Below, piece after piece: positions 1-4,704 of a DNA stretch of 5,358 bases. The notes beneath the pieces were generated by a model, which ran no database searches, was not told where the DNA came from, and saw only the letters and a program-made list of their open reading frames with translations. The number at the start of each line of letters is the position of its first letter. Position 1 is the stretch's first letter. The position numbers were made by a program, and so were the translations under genes. The stretch comes from JBMNTQ01 sp050945815 (lineage in GTDB: Bacteria > Bacillota > Clostridia > Christensenellales > JBMNTQ01), in assembly GCA_050945815.1 (NCBI GenBank), contig JBMNTQ010000144.1, forward strand, positions 1 through 5,358, given 5' to 3'.

Positions 1-383
1 CTATTCGCCAGGATTTTGCGTTTATGAGCTATGCGCCGATTTTGTTTGTGTCGGCTATGACCGGACAGCGGATTTTCAAGGCGCTGGAACTGGCACAGCA
101 TGCTTATGCGCAGACTCAAAAGCACATTGGAACCGGTATTTTGAACGAGATGATACAGGAGGCTCAGATTTCTACGCCGCCTCCTACAGACAAAGGGCGG
201 CGGCTGAAAATCTATTATGTGACCCAGGCGAGCGTTGCGCCGCCTACTTTTGTGTTTTTCGTGAATGACGTGGAACTGATGCATTTTTCCTACAAGCGCT
301 ATCTGGAAAACTATATTCGGAAGACTTTTGAGCTGGACAGCACGCCTATTCGCTTGGTGGTGCGCAGCAGGGAAAAGGAGTAG
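1..383 (+). CDS. der: Ribosome biogenesis GTPase Der (EngA), C-terminal part, 5' end outside window
   Basis: This is the last 126 codons of a protein whose 5' end lies left of the window; the first complete codon is at position 3. It matches the end of Der/EngA, the double-GTPase that helps mature the 50S ribosomal subunit in the cytoplasm. Seen in the sequence: an F-V-S-A-M-T-G-Q segment at 48-71, the G5 (SA) motif that closes the second GTPase domain. A helix of the A-L-E-L-A-Q-H-A-Y type follows, then the KH-like C-terminal domain with a G-R-R-L-K-I-Y-Y-V-T-Q strand, a P-P-T-F-V-F-F-V-N strand and the S-Y-K-R-Y-L-E-N-Y-I-R helix. The basic tail R-S-R-E-K-E is usual for Firmicute Der. The stop is 10 bp before plsY, so the two are probably co-transcribed. 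The ATG at 24 is internal, not the start. Confidence 0.95.
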   Translation, partial: IRQDFAFMSYAPILFVSAMTGQRIFKALELAQHAYAQTQKHIGTGILNEMIQEAQISTPPPTDKGRRLKIYYVTQASVAPPTFVFFVNDVELMHFSYKRYLENYIRKTFELDSTPIRLVVRSREKE

Positions 384-393
384 GTGAGGCTTT

Positions 394-1002
394 ATGGAAT
401 GGTGGCAATATGTGGCCAGCGGTGTGGTCGGCTATCTTTTGGGCTGCTTTTCAACGGCATATATCGTAGGGATGGTGATTAAAAAGCGGGACATCCGGAA
501 ATTTGGAAGCGGCAATGCGGGGACGACCAATATTTTACGCACCTTTGGCAAGAAGATGGGCGTGCTGACTTTCTTGGGGGATGTGGCTAAGGGAGTTTTG
601 GCGGTTTACTTGGGCAGCTTGATTGCCGGAGAGATTGGCTCGTATATTGCTGCGGTGTTGGCTGTGGTTGGGCATAACTGGCCGGCGACACTGGGCTTTC
701 GTGGCGGCAAGGGCATTGCTACGATTATTGGGATATTGGTTAGCATTTATCCTTTGGAAGGCTTTCTGTTGTTTGCGTTTTGTATCGTGATTGTAGTGAT
801 TACCAAATATTTTTCCGTGGCTTCCATGATCGGCTGCTTGCTGTTTCCTGTTATGAGCTTGTTGATTTCTCCGGGGAATACCCCGCGGCTTGTTATGTTT
901 ATTCTGCTGGCTGTGTTGGGGATTTTTTCTCATCGGGAGAATATTAAACGGATTCTCAATGGGACGGAAAACAAAGTTGATTTTTCTAAGCTCAAGCCTT
1001 AG
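394..1002 (+). CDS. plsY: Glycerol-3-phosphate acyltransferase PlsY
   Basis: A 202-residue, multi-pass membrane protein of the PlsY family, close to the usual family length. It transfers an acyl chain from acyl-phosphate (made by PlsX) to sn-glycerol-3-phosphate, the first membrane step of phospholipid synthesis. Seen: the first cytosolic motif G38-S-G-N-A-G-T-T-N46 followed by R49 and G52-K-K; the second motif G93-H-N-W-P and G101-F-R-G-G-K-G-I-A-T110, the glycine-rich phosphate-binding loop; and a third conserved patch T137-K-Y-F-S-V-A-S144. The C-terminal H-R-E-N-I-K-R-I-L-N-G-T-E segment is also typical. The ATG at 394 is preceded by AGGTGAGG (382-389). It lies 10 bp after der. In many Firmicutes der-plsY is followed by gpsA; here a terminator and a convergent gene follow instead. 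Confidence 0.96.
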   Translation: MEWWQYVASGVVGYLLGCFSTAYIVGMVIKKRDIRKFGSGNAGTTNILRTFGKKMGVLTFLGDVAKGVLAVYLGSLIAGEIGSYIAAVLAVVGHNWPATLGFRGGKGIATIIGILVSIYPLEGFLLFAFCIVIVVITKYFSVASMIGCLLFPVMSLLISPGNTPRLVMFILLAVLGIFSHRENIKRILNGTENKVDFSKLKP

Positions 1003-1010
1003 GGAAAAGA

Positions 1011-1052
1011 AAAAGGCTACATCGCGGCAGTTTTGCGATGGAGCCTTTTTTT
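1011..1052. terminator. Bidirectional intrinsic terminator between plsY and the oadB-type gene
   Basis: The arms are 1011-1025 (AAAAGGCTACATCGC) and 1035-1049 (GCGATGGAGCCTTTT), pairing over 15 positions with one mismatch around a 9-nt loop. On the plus strand a T-run (1046-1052) ends the plsY transcript. On the minus strand the A-rich left arm reads as a T-run just past the oadB stop at 1064. One hairpin can therefore serve both converging genes. Confidence 0.9.
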
Positions 1053-1063
1053 GTTGGTTCGAT

Positions 1064-2200
1064 TTAGGAGCCGAACATGGAAAGAAGGATTCCGGCGACG
1101 ACTGCCGAACCGATCACGCCGGCGACATTAGGGCCGATGGCATGCATCAGCAGGAAGTTGCCGGGATTGGCTTTTTGGCCTTGAACCTGAGAGACACGGG
1201 CTGCCATCGGTACGGCGGAAACCCCGGCGGAGCCGATTAGCGGGTTGACTTTTCCTTTGGTGACGGCGCACATGAGCTTTGCGATGAGCAGGCCGCCGAT
1301 GGTGCTGAACATGAAGGCGACCAGCCCGAGGGCGATGATACCTAGAGTTTGGAGTTCTAAAAACTTTGTGCCGACAGCCGTTGCGCCTACGGTAATGCCC
1401 AGGAAAATGGTGACGATATTGATCAGGGCGTTTTGCGCCGTGTTGGACAGGCGCTCGACTACACCGGATTCTCTAAACAGGTTGCCCAGCATCAGCATGC
1501 CGATTAAGGGGGCGATGGAGGGCAGGAGCAGGATGCATAAAGTGGACACTACGATTGGGAAGCAGATTTTTTCCAACTTGGATACTTCGCGCATTTGAGC
1601 CATCTTGATTGCCCGCTCTTTTTTTGTGGTGAGCAGCCCCATGATAGGGGGCTGGATTAGGGGGACCAGCGCCATGTAGGAATAGGCGGCAACGGAGATG
1701 GGAGCCAGCAGATTTGGAGCAAGCTTCGTGGTTAGAAAAATAGCCGTCGGGCCGTCCGCGCCGCCAATGATGCTGATGGAGGAGGCTTCTTGAGGTGTGA
1801 AGCCTAGGGCGATGGCAAAGACGAAAGCGGCAGCGATGCCAAACTGGGCCCCGGCACCAATGAGCATATTGCCGGGTCGGGCGATTAGAGGGCCAAAGTC
1901 GGTCATGGCGCCGATGCCCAGAAAGATGAGAGACGGGTAGATGCCCAGTTTTACGCCTTGGTAAAGGTAGTAGAGCAGGCCGCCGGCATTCTCGCCGGTA
2001 GGCTCGCCCATCAGGCCGGTTAGCGGCAGGTTGGCCAGCAGCATGCCAAACGCGATAGGCAGCAGGATAAGCGGCTCGAATTTTTTTGCTATGGCGAGAT
2101 AGATGAGGATAGCAGAAATCACGATCATGACTGCAGATTGCCAGGTAAGCGCTGCAAAGCCAGAGTTGTTTAACAGCCCGGCCAGAGAATCTAGAAGCAT
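1064..2200 (-). CDS. oadB: Sodium-ion-translocating decarboxylase, beta subunit (OadB/MmdB/GcdB family)
   Basis: A 378-residue, strongly hydrophobic protein of the beta subunit family of biotin-dependent Na+ pumps (oxaloacetate, methylmalonyl-CoA or glutaconyl-CoA decarboxylase). The subunit decarboxylates carboxybiotin and exports sodium through the membrane. The residues I recall as critical in Klebsiella OadB (D203, Y229, N373, G377, S382, R389) all have counterparts at identical spacing: D149 in G-G-A-D-G-P, Y175, N319, G323, S328 and R335. The protein therefore looks catalytically intact. The ATG at 2200 follows GAAAGGAGAC (2205-2214), a good ribosome binding site. A gamma-like gene ends 18 bp upstream. 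No alpha or biotin-carrier gene is in the window, so the substrate cannot be assigned and the symbol is a family name only. Confidence 0.95.
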   Translation of the reverse strand: MLLDSLAGLLNNSGFAALTWQSAVMIVISAILIYLAIAKKFEPLILLPIAFGMLLANLPLTGLMGEPTGENAGGLLYYLYQGVKLGIYPSLIFLGIGAMTDFGPLIARPGNMLIGAGAQFGIAAAFVFAIALGFTPQEASSISIIGGADGPTAIFLTTKLAPNLLAPISVAAYSYMALVPLIQPPIMGLLTTKKERAIKMAQMREVSKLEKICFPIVVSTLCILLLPSIAPLIGMLMLGNLFRESGVVERLSNTAQNALINIVTIFLGITVGATAVGTKFLELQTLGIIALGLVAFMFSTIGGLLIAKLMCAVTKGKVNPLIGSAGVSAVPMAARVSQVQGQKANPGNFLLMHAIGPNVAGVIGSAVVAGILLSMFGS

Positions 2201-2218
2201 GGAAGTCTCCTTTCGTTT

Positions 2219-2374
2219 TTATGTTTTTCGCGACGGAGTGATATGTTTCTCCAGAGAGCGGATCAATGCGGAGAATAGGCGCATCAAGGCCCACAGAAGG
2301 ATCAACACCATAAATACGGCTATCATGCAGAAAAGGGCGGCTGAAAGTGCTTGTGGGATGGTCAGGGTTATCAC
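2219..2374 (-). CDS. Short OadG-like gamma subunit of sodium-pumping decarboxylase (51 codons)
   Basis: Reading the minus strand directly upstream of the beta subunit gives 51 codons ending in TAA at 2221-2219. The peptide begins M-I-T-L-T-I-P-Q-A-L-S-A-A-L, has one long hydrophobic helix at about residues 9-38 (L-F-C-M-I-A-V-F-M-V-L-I-L-L-W-A-L), then a charged tail ending T-P-S-R-K-T. A P-Q-A-L start, a G/C-M-x-x-V-F-x-V-L core and a single N-terminal helix are typical of OadG/MmdE-type subunits, which stabilise the complex by joining the membrane beta subunit to the soluble parts. This one lacks the extended C-terminal domain of longer gamma subunits. The gap to the beta gene is 18 bp, so one transcript is likely. 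The start is uncertain: GTG at 2374 lies inside the Shine-Dalgarno-like GAGGTGAT, and CTG at 2365 is better spaced. Confidence 0.75.
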   Translation of the reverse strand: MITLTIPQALSAALFCMIAVFMVLILLWALMRLFSALIRSLEKHITPSRKT

Positions 2375-2377
2375 CTC
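2370..2377 (-). promoter_or_regulatory. Extended Shine-Dalgarno sequence overlapping the GTG of the gamma-like gene
   Basis: The minus strand reads GAGGTGAT, an eight-base match to the extended 16S anti-SD complement (AAGGAGGTGATC). The only upstream conventional start, GTG at 2374-2372, is part of this site, so it is unlikely to be used with it. The in-frame CTG at 2365-2363 begins 8 nt after the GAGG core, the ideal distance. No ATG is in frame before residue 17 of the long form, which lies inside the membrane helix. Confidence 0.55.
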
Positions 2378-2503
2378 GTTTCGTTTGGAAACAGTCCGAA
2401 AAAAAAGGGTGGAGAAACTTGCTTTATGAAAAAGCTCTTCACTCTTATACGCTCAAAACTTGAAACAGCCGAATTGCAACTTGCAACTGGAAAGGGGATT
2501 TTA

Positions 2504-2626
2504 ATGTTACATAGTTTATCACGCATGGAGACATTCGTCAATTCGGGAGTTGACATTGCAGAAAGGGCGATGGTTGGGGCAGCTATGATGTGCGGCGGCA
2601 AGGCTGGATTGGGGTATGCAGAATAA
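2504..2626 (+). CDS. Small hypothetical protein (40 aa, or 66 aa from ATG 2426)
   Basis: I do not recognise this protein. The short form starts at ATG 2504, 6 nt after an AAAGGGG ribosome binding site (2491-2497), and encodes 40 residues. It begins M-L-H-S-L-S-R-M-E-T, has a central V-D-I-A-E-R-A-M-V-G-A-A-M-M-C stretch that could be an amphipathic helix, and ends G-G-K-A-G-L-G-Y-A-E. The same frame is open to an ATG at 2426, which would add 26 residues starting M-K-K-L-F-T-L-I-R-S, but that start has only a GGAG core 11 nt away. The stop codon (2624-2626) abuts a terminator stem, as expected for a real short gene. It lies alone between two minus-strand units. No convincing promoter was found. 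Its function is unknown. Confidence 0.5.
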   Translation: MLHSLSRMETFVNSGVDIAERAMVGAAMMCGGKAGLGYAE

Positions 2627-2657
2627 AAAAAGACGAAGGAATTTCCTTTGTCTTTTT
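2627..2657. terminator. Bidirectional intrinsic terminator between small ORF and SleL-like gene
   Basis: The arms 2627-2640 (AAAAAGACGAAGGA) and 2644-2657 (TCCTTTGTCTTTTT) pair over 14 positions with one G-U wobble and a 3-nt loop. The plus-strand T-run serves the small ORF, whose stop ends at 2626. The minus-strand T-run (A-run 2625-2631 on the plus strand) serves the SleL-like gene, whose stop is about 60 nt away. Confidence 0.85.
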
Positions 2658-2718
2658 CTATGGGCTGGCGGTGCAGGTTCAATCTGATGGGCGAGGTCCG
2701 CCACGAGAGAAGATTGGA

Positions 2719-4002
2719 TCAGATTACTTTTGCGATATCGTACATGGAACTGAGCACCAACCAGTTTTGCGTGAAAAAGCGGTTGATGGTCCAATAGCTG
2801 ACGCCGCCCAGATTGTATTGATCCACTAGGCGTAGTCGGGCTTGGATGCTGCGGGCGTCGTCGAACCAGACCTCATGGCGGCTTCTTGTCTCTGGATCGT
2901 AGTAGTTGAAAAAGGGAGCTTGGGAGGTGCTGTCGTATTGGATGGTGGCGCCAAATCGTCGGGCAAGCTCGACTGCTTGGGCGTTGGACAGGGAGCGGGC
3001 GGCAGAACCCTGGACAAAGGGGAGCGTCCAGTCGTAGCCGTAGTTGGGCATGCCCATGAGAATCTTCTCGCTGGGGATGGCGGTGACTGCGTAGTCCAGC
3101 ACCCGGCGGACCTGGTTGATCGGGGCTACCGCCATTGCGGGGCCATAGGTATAACCCCATTCGTATGTCATGAGGACGACGTGGTCGACCAGTTCGCCAT
3201 GGGCGGCGTAGTCGTGGGCTTCATAGAGCAGGCCTGGTTGATCCGCGCTTATTTTGGGCGCTAAGGCAGTGGATAGGATATACCCCATGGGTTGCAGCTT
3301 TTGGGCTGCTTTTGCTAGAAAATTGTTGTAATTTTCCCGGTCTTCACTATAGACGTATTCAAAATCAATGCTTAGCCCTGCGTAGTTTTTGCTTTCCAGA
3401 AGCAGCAGGATGTTGTCTAGCAGGGTATCTTGTACAGTTGGGTTGCTGAGTATGTCGTGGGCTAGTTCGCTGGAGAAACTGGCACCTTCCTCGATGTTGG
3501 TAATAACCAGCATGGGCGCGACATTTTGCGCCCGGGCGGCCTGGATGAGCGGTGTGTCGTTGATGTCGGTCAGGGTGCCGTCGCTGCGCACTTGGTAGCT
3601 GAAGATGCTAAGATAAGTAAGGTAGGGGAGGGTTCTGTTTAAGGTATCCATGCTGATGTTGGGGAAGGCGTAGCCGTTTACTTCGATGGTGCCCAGCTTG
3701 GCGGGCCGAATGGGCACCAGAAGAATTTGGCCGATGCTGATTCGCGCCGGGTCGGTGATTTGGGGATTGGCGGCTATGAGGGCATCTAAGGGGACGCCGT
3801 AGCCCCGGGCGATGGAATAGAGGGACTGGCCTCTAGTTACAGTGTGGGGGATATCGTTTACCTGGATGACCAGGGATTGGCCGATGATGAGTTGGTTTGG
3901 GTCTTCGAGTTCGTTGTCGAGGATGATGGTTTGCGGATCGGCGCCGTAGCGGCGGGCGATGCTGTAGACACTTTCCCCGGGCCTTACAGTATGCAGAATC
4001 AA
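2719..4002 (-). CDS. SleL/YaaH-like spore peptidoglycan hydrolase (LysM-LysM-GH18)
   Basis: From the preferred TTG start at 4002 the product is 427 residues with no signal peptide. Residues 3-48 and 52-98 are two LysM repeats (H-T-V-R-P-G-E-S-V-Y-S-I-A and H-T-V-T-R-G-Q-S-L-Y-S-I-A) that bind N-acetylglucosamine glycans. Residues from about 103 to the end form a GH18-type barrel. The catalytic strand is G-L-S-I-D213-F-E215-Y, with E215 the likely acid, and L-M-T-Y-E-W-G-Y-T-Y-G-P is highly typical of the SleL/YaaH family. Those enzymes are made in the mother cell, lie in the spore coat/cortex layers and cleave cortex fragments as N-acetylglucosaminidases at germination. An ATG at 4026 would add 8 residues but has no ribosome binding site. 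The TTG follows AGAAAGGATGTG and gives M-I-L-H-T-V-R-P-G, matching the family N-terminus. Its spore role is family inference. Confidence 0.9.
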   Translation of the reverse strand: MILHTVRPGESVYSIARRYGADPQTIILDNELEDPNQLIIGQSLVIQVNDIPHTVTRGQSLYSIARGYGVPLDALIAANPQITDPARISIGQILLVPIRPAKLGTIEVNGYAFPNISMDTLNRTLPYLTYLSIFSYQVRSDGTLTDINDTPLIQAARAQNVAPMLVITNIEEGASFSSELAHDILSNPTVQDTLLDNILLLLESKNYAGLSIDFEYVYSEDRENYNNFLAKAAQKLQPMGYILSTALAPKISADQPGLLYEAHDYAAHGELVDHVVLMTYEWGYTYGPAMAVAPINQVRRVLDYAVTAIPSEKILMGMPNYGYDWTLPFVQGSAARSLSNAQAVELARRFGATIQYDSTSQAPFFNYYDPETRSRHEVWFDDARSIQARLRLVDQYNLGGVSYWTINRFFTQNWLVLSSMYDIAKVI

Positions 4003-4012
4003 AAATGACACA

Positions 4013-4020
4013 TCCTTTCT
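4013..4020 (-). promoter_or_regulatory. Ribosome binding site supporting the TTG start of the SleL-like gene
   Basis: The minus strand reads AGAAAGGA, continuing TGTG, 10 nt before TTG at 4002-4000. It falls inside the coding sequence if the ATG at 4026 is used. No purine-rich site precedes that ATG; the upstream sequence is TTATCGTGGACAACATAA. This favours the shorter protein. Confidence 0.6.
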
Positions 4021-4069
4021 TGGCATTTATGTTGTCCACGATAAAATGGTTAGAATAAGGGCTTTCTGT

Positions 4070-4078
4070 TAGTTTATG
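4070..4078 (-). promoter_or_regulatory. Possible sporulation sigma (SigE/SigK-type) -10 element
   Basis: The minus strand reads CATAAACTA, matching the CATANNNTA -10 consensus of mother-cell sigma factors. It lies about 68 nt before the TTG start of the SleL-like gene. An AC dinucleotide sits 17 nt upstream, which is all SigK's weak -35 would need. A nine-base motif with three free positions can occur by chance, so this is a suggestion that fits the gene's likely spore role. Confidence 0.3.
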
Positions 4079-4096
4079 CACACTTTGGACGGATTG

Positions 4097-4281
4097 TGCA
4101 GAGGAGGCTGGACGGAAGGGTGGGTGAGCATAGGAGGGGAAACGTGCGGAGGGTTTTTCGCAGCGGATGGGGAATTGGGGAAGCGCCAGGCATCACCTGG
4201 GGAGGGCGTGCATAGACTGATGGTAGGAGGCTGTTGCGGCGCACCTGGAGGTGGGCGGTACGGTGAGACTAAACGAGGAGA
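4097..4281. other. G-rich intergenic leader with repeated GGAGG motifs
   Basis: This is most of the 289-bp gap between the divergent SleL-like and holin-like genes. A hand count of 4101-4260 gives 77 G and 25 C, far from the balance of the neighbouring genes. GGAGG occurs six times (starts 4103, 4133, 4148, 4201, 4226, 4247), and GAGGAG at 4275 is the likely ribosome binding site for the next gene. AGGAGGCTG is exactly repeated at 4102 and 4225, and CACCTGG at 4194 and 4242. Two short hairpins are visible: CCAGG/CCTGG (4186-4190/4196-4200) and CACC/GGTG (4242-4245/4250-4253). It matches no riboswitch class I know and has no terminator-like stem. The plus frame is open from ATG 4076 into the holin-like gene, but that translation is Gly/Cys-rich and unlike a known fold. 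Confidence 0.45.
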
Positions 4282-4291
4282 AACAGAAACC

Positions 4292-4543
4292 ATGGACTTG
4301 TTGAATTATGTTGTAGATCAGGCCCTGGTATTGATACCGGTTTTGCTGGTAATTGGACAGATAATAAAGGCGATTCCTGCTATTCCCAATTGGCTGATTC
4401 CTGTTATTTTGCTGGTTCCCGGTGTTGTAGGCGCGGGCTTTTTGTGCGGATGGACGGCGCAGGGGATTGTACAGGGGATTCTGGTGACCGGCGCTGCTGT
4501 TTATGGAAACCAGCTCTACAAGCAGATACAAAAGGGAGATTAG
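4292..4543 (+). CDS. Holin-like small membrane protein (Hol44/phage_holin_5_2-type)
   Basis: An 83-residue protein that resembles holins of the Hol44 type in superfamily V. Residues 11-26 form a first hydrophobic segment (A-L-V-L-I-P-V-L-L-V-I-G-Q-I-I-K). A K-A-I-P-A-I-P-N-W-L-I-P turn follows (26-37), then a second helix at 36-52 and a third hydrophobic/glycine-rich segment at 57-71 with a G-I-V-Q-G-I-L-V-T-G-A-A-V motif. The short tail is charged (K-Q-I-Q-K-G-D). The I-P-x-W-x-I-P motif and the Q-G-x-x-x-G pattern are what drew me to this family. Phage holins pore the membrane to release lysins, but no phage gene is near and this copy stands alone with its own terminator. The ATG at 4292 lies 11 nt after GAGGAG. 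It is divergent from the SleL-like hydrolase, so a host role in cell-wall or spore lysis is possible but unproven. Confidence 0.7.
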   Translation: MDLLNYVVDQALVLIPVLLVIGQIIKAIPAIPNWLIPVILLVPGVVGAGFLCGWTAQGIVQGILVTGAAVYGNQLYKQIQKGD

Positions 4544-4556
4544 AAGAGACCGATTT

Positions 4557-4592
4557 AAAAAAGTGGTTCCGCTTCGTGCGGAGCCTTTTTTT
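4557..4592 (+). terminator. Intrinsic terminator after the holin-like gene
   Basis: The arms 4565-4572 (GGTTCCGC) and 4578-4585 (GCGGAGCC) form an 8-bp stem with one G-U pair and a TTCGT loop. An A-run precedes the stem (4557-4562) and seven Ts follow it (4586-4592). It starts 13 bp after the holin-like stop codon. Confidence 0.88.
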
Positions 4593-4654
4593 AGGTAGTA
4601 AAGCATGATTGTTTCATAGTGAAAGCAGTATTGTCATATATTCTGACGAGGGAT

Positions 4655-4665
4655 TGTGCTATAAT
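4655..4665 (+). promoter_or_regulatory. Extended -10 promoter for the Cys/His-rich gene
   Basis: TGTGCTATAAT contains a perfect TGnTATAAT extended -10 (TG 4657-4658, TATAAT 4660-4665). The best 17-nt-spaced -35 is poor (TATATT, 4637-4642), as is usual when the extended -10 is present. Transcription would start near 4672, about 33 nt before the GTG start. It lies just downstream of a terminator, so the next gene is an independent unit. Confidence 0.65.
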
Positions 4666-4704
4666 AAAATCAAGAATATTTGGGGATTGTGAGGTAGGTT
4701 GAGC

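Noticed and set aside
890..1240. 116-aa plus-strand frame spanning the end of plsY, the terminator and the end of oadB
   Set aside because: It crosses a strong terminator and overlaps two well-supported genes.
1473..2294. 273-aa minus-strand frame overlapping both the beta and gamma-like genes
   Set aside because: It is out of frame with the beta subunit, whose sodium-site residues are conserved; its His/Arg/Pro-rich translation is a shadow.
2419..2451. Possible sigma-A promoter for the small ORF (TTGCTT ... TATACG)
   Set aside because: The spacer is 21 nt, too long, and both hexamers are imperfect.
2842..3264. 140-aa plus-strand frame inside the SleL-like gene
   Set aside because: It lies fully antisense to conserved GH18 coding sequence; its Gly/Val-rich translation is the expected reverse-strand artefact.
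4119..4153. Possible G-quadruplex in the G-rich leader
   Set aside because: Only four G3 tracts are found, with loops of 1, 11 and 12 nt, which is weak. It is kept only as one option for the leader.
4193..4606. 137-aa minus-strand frame opposite the holin-like gene
   Set aside because: It is antisense to a well-formed gene and to its terminator, is rich in N/Q/Y/S as expected of a shadow frame, and has no convincing ribosome binding site.
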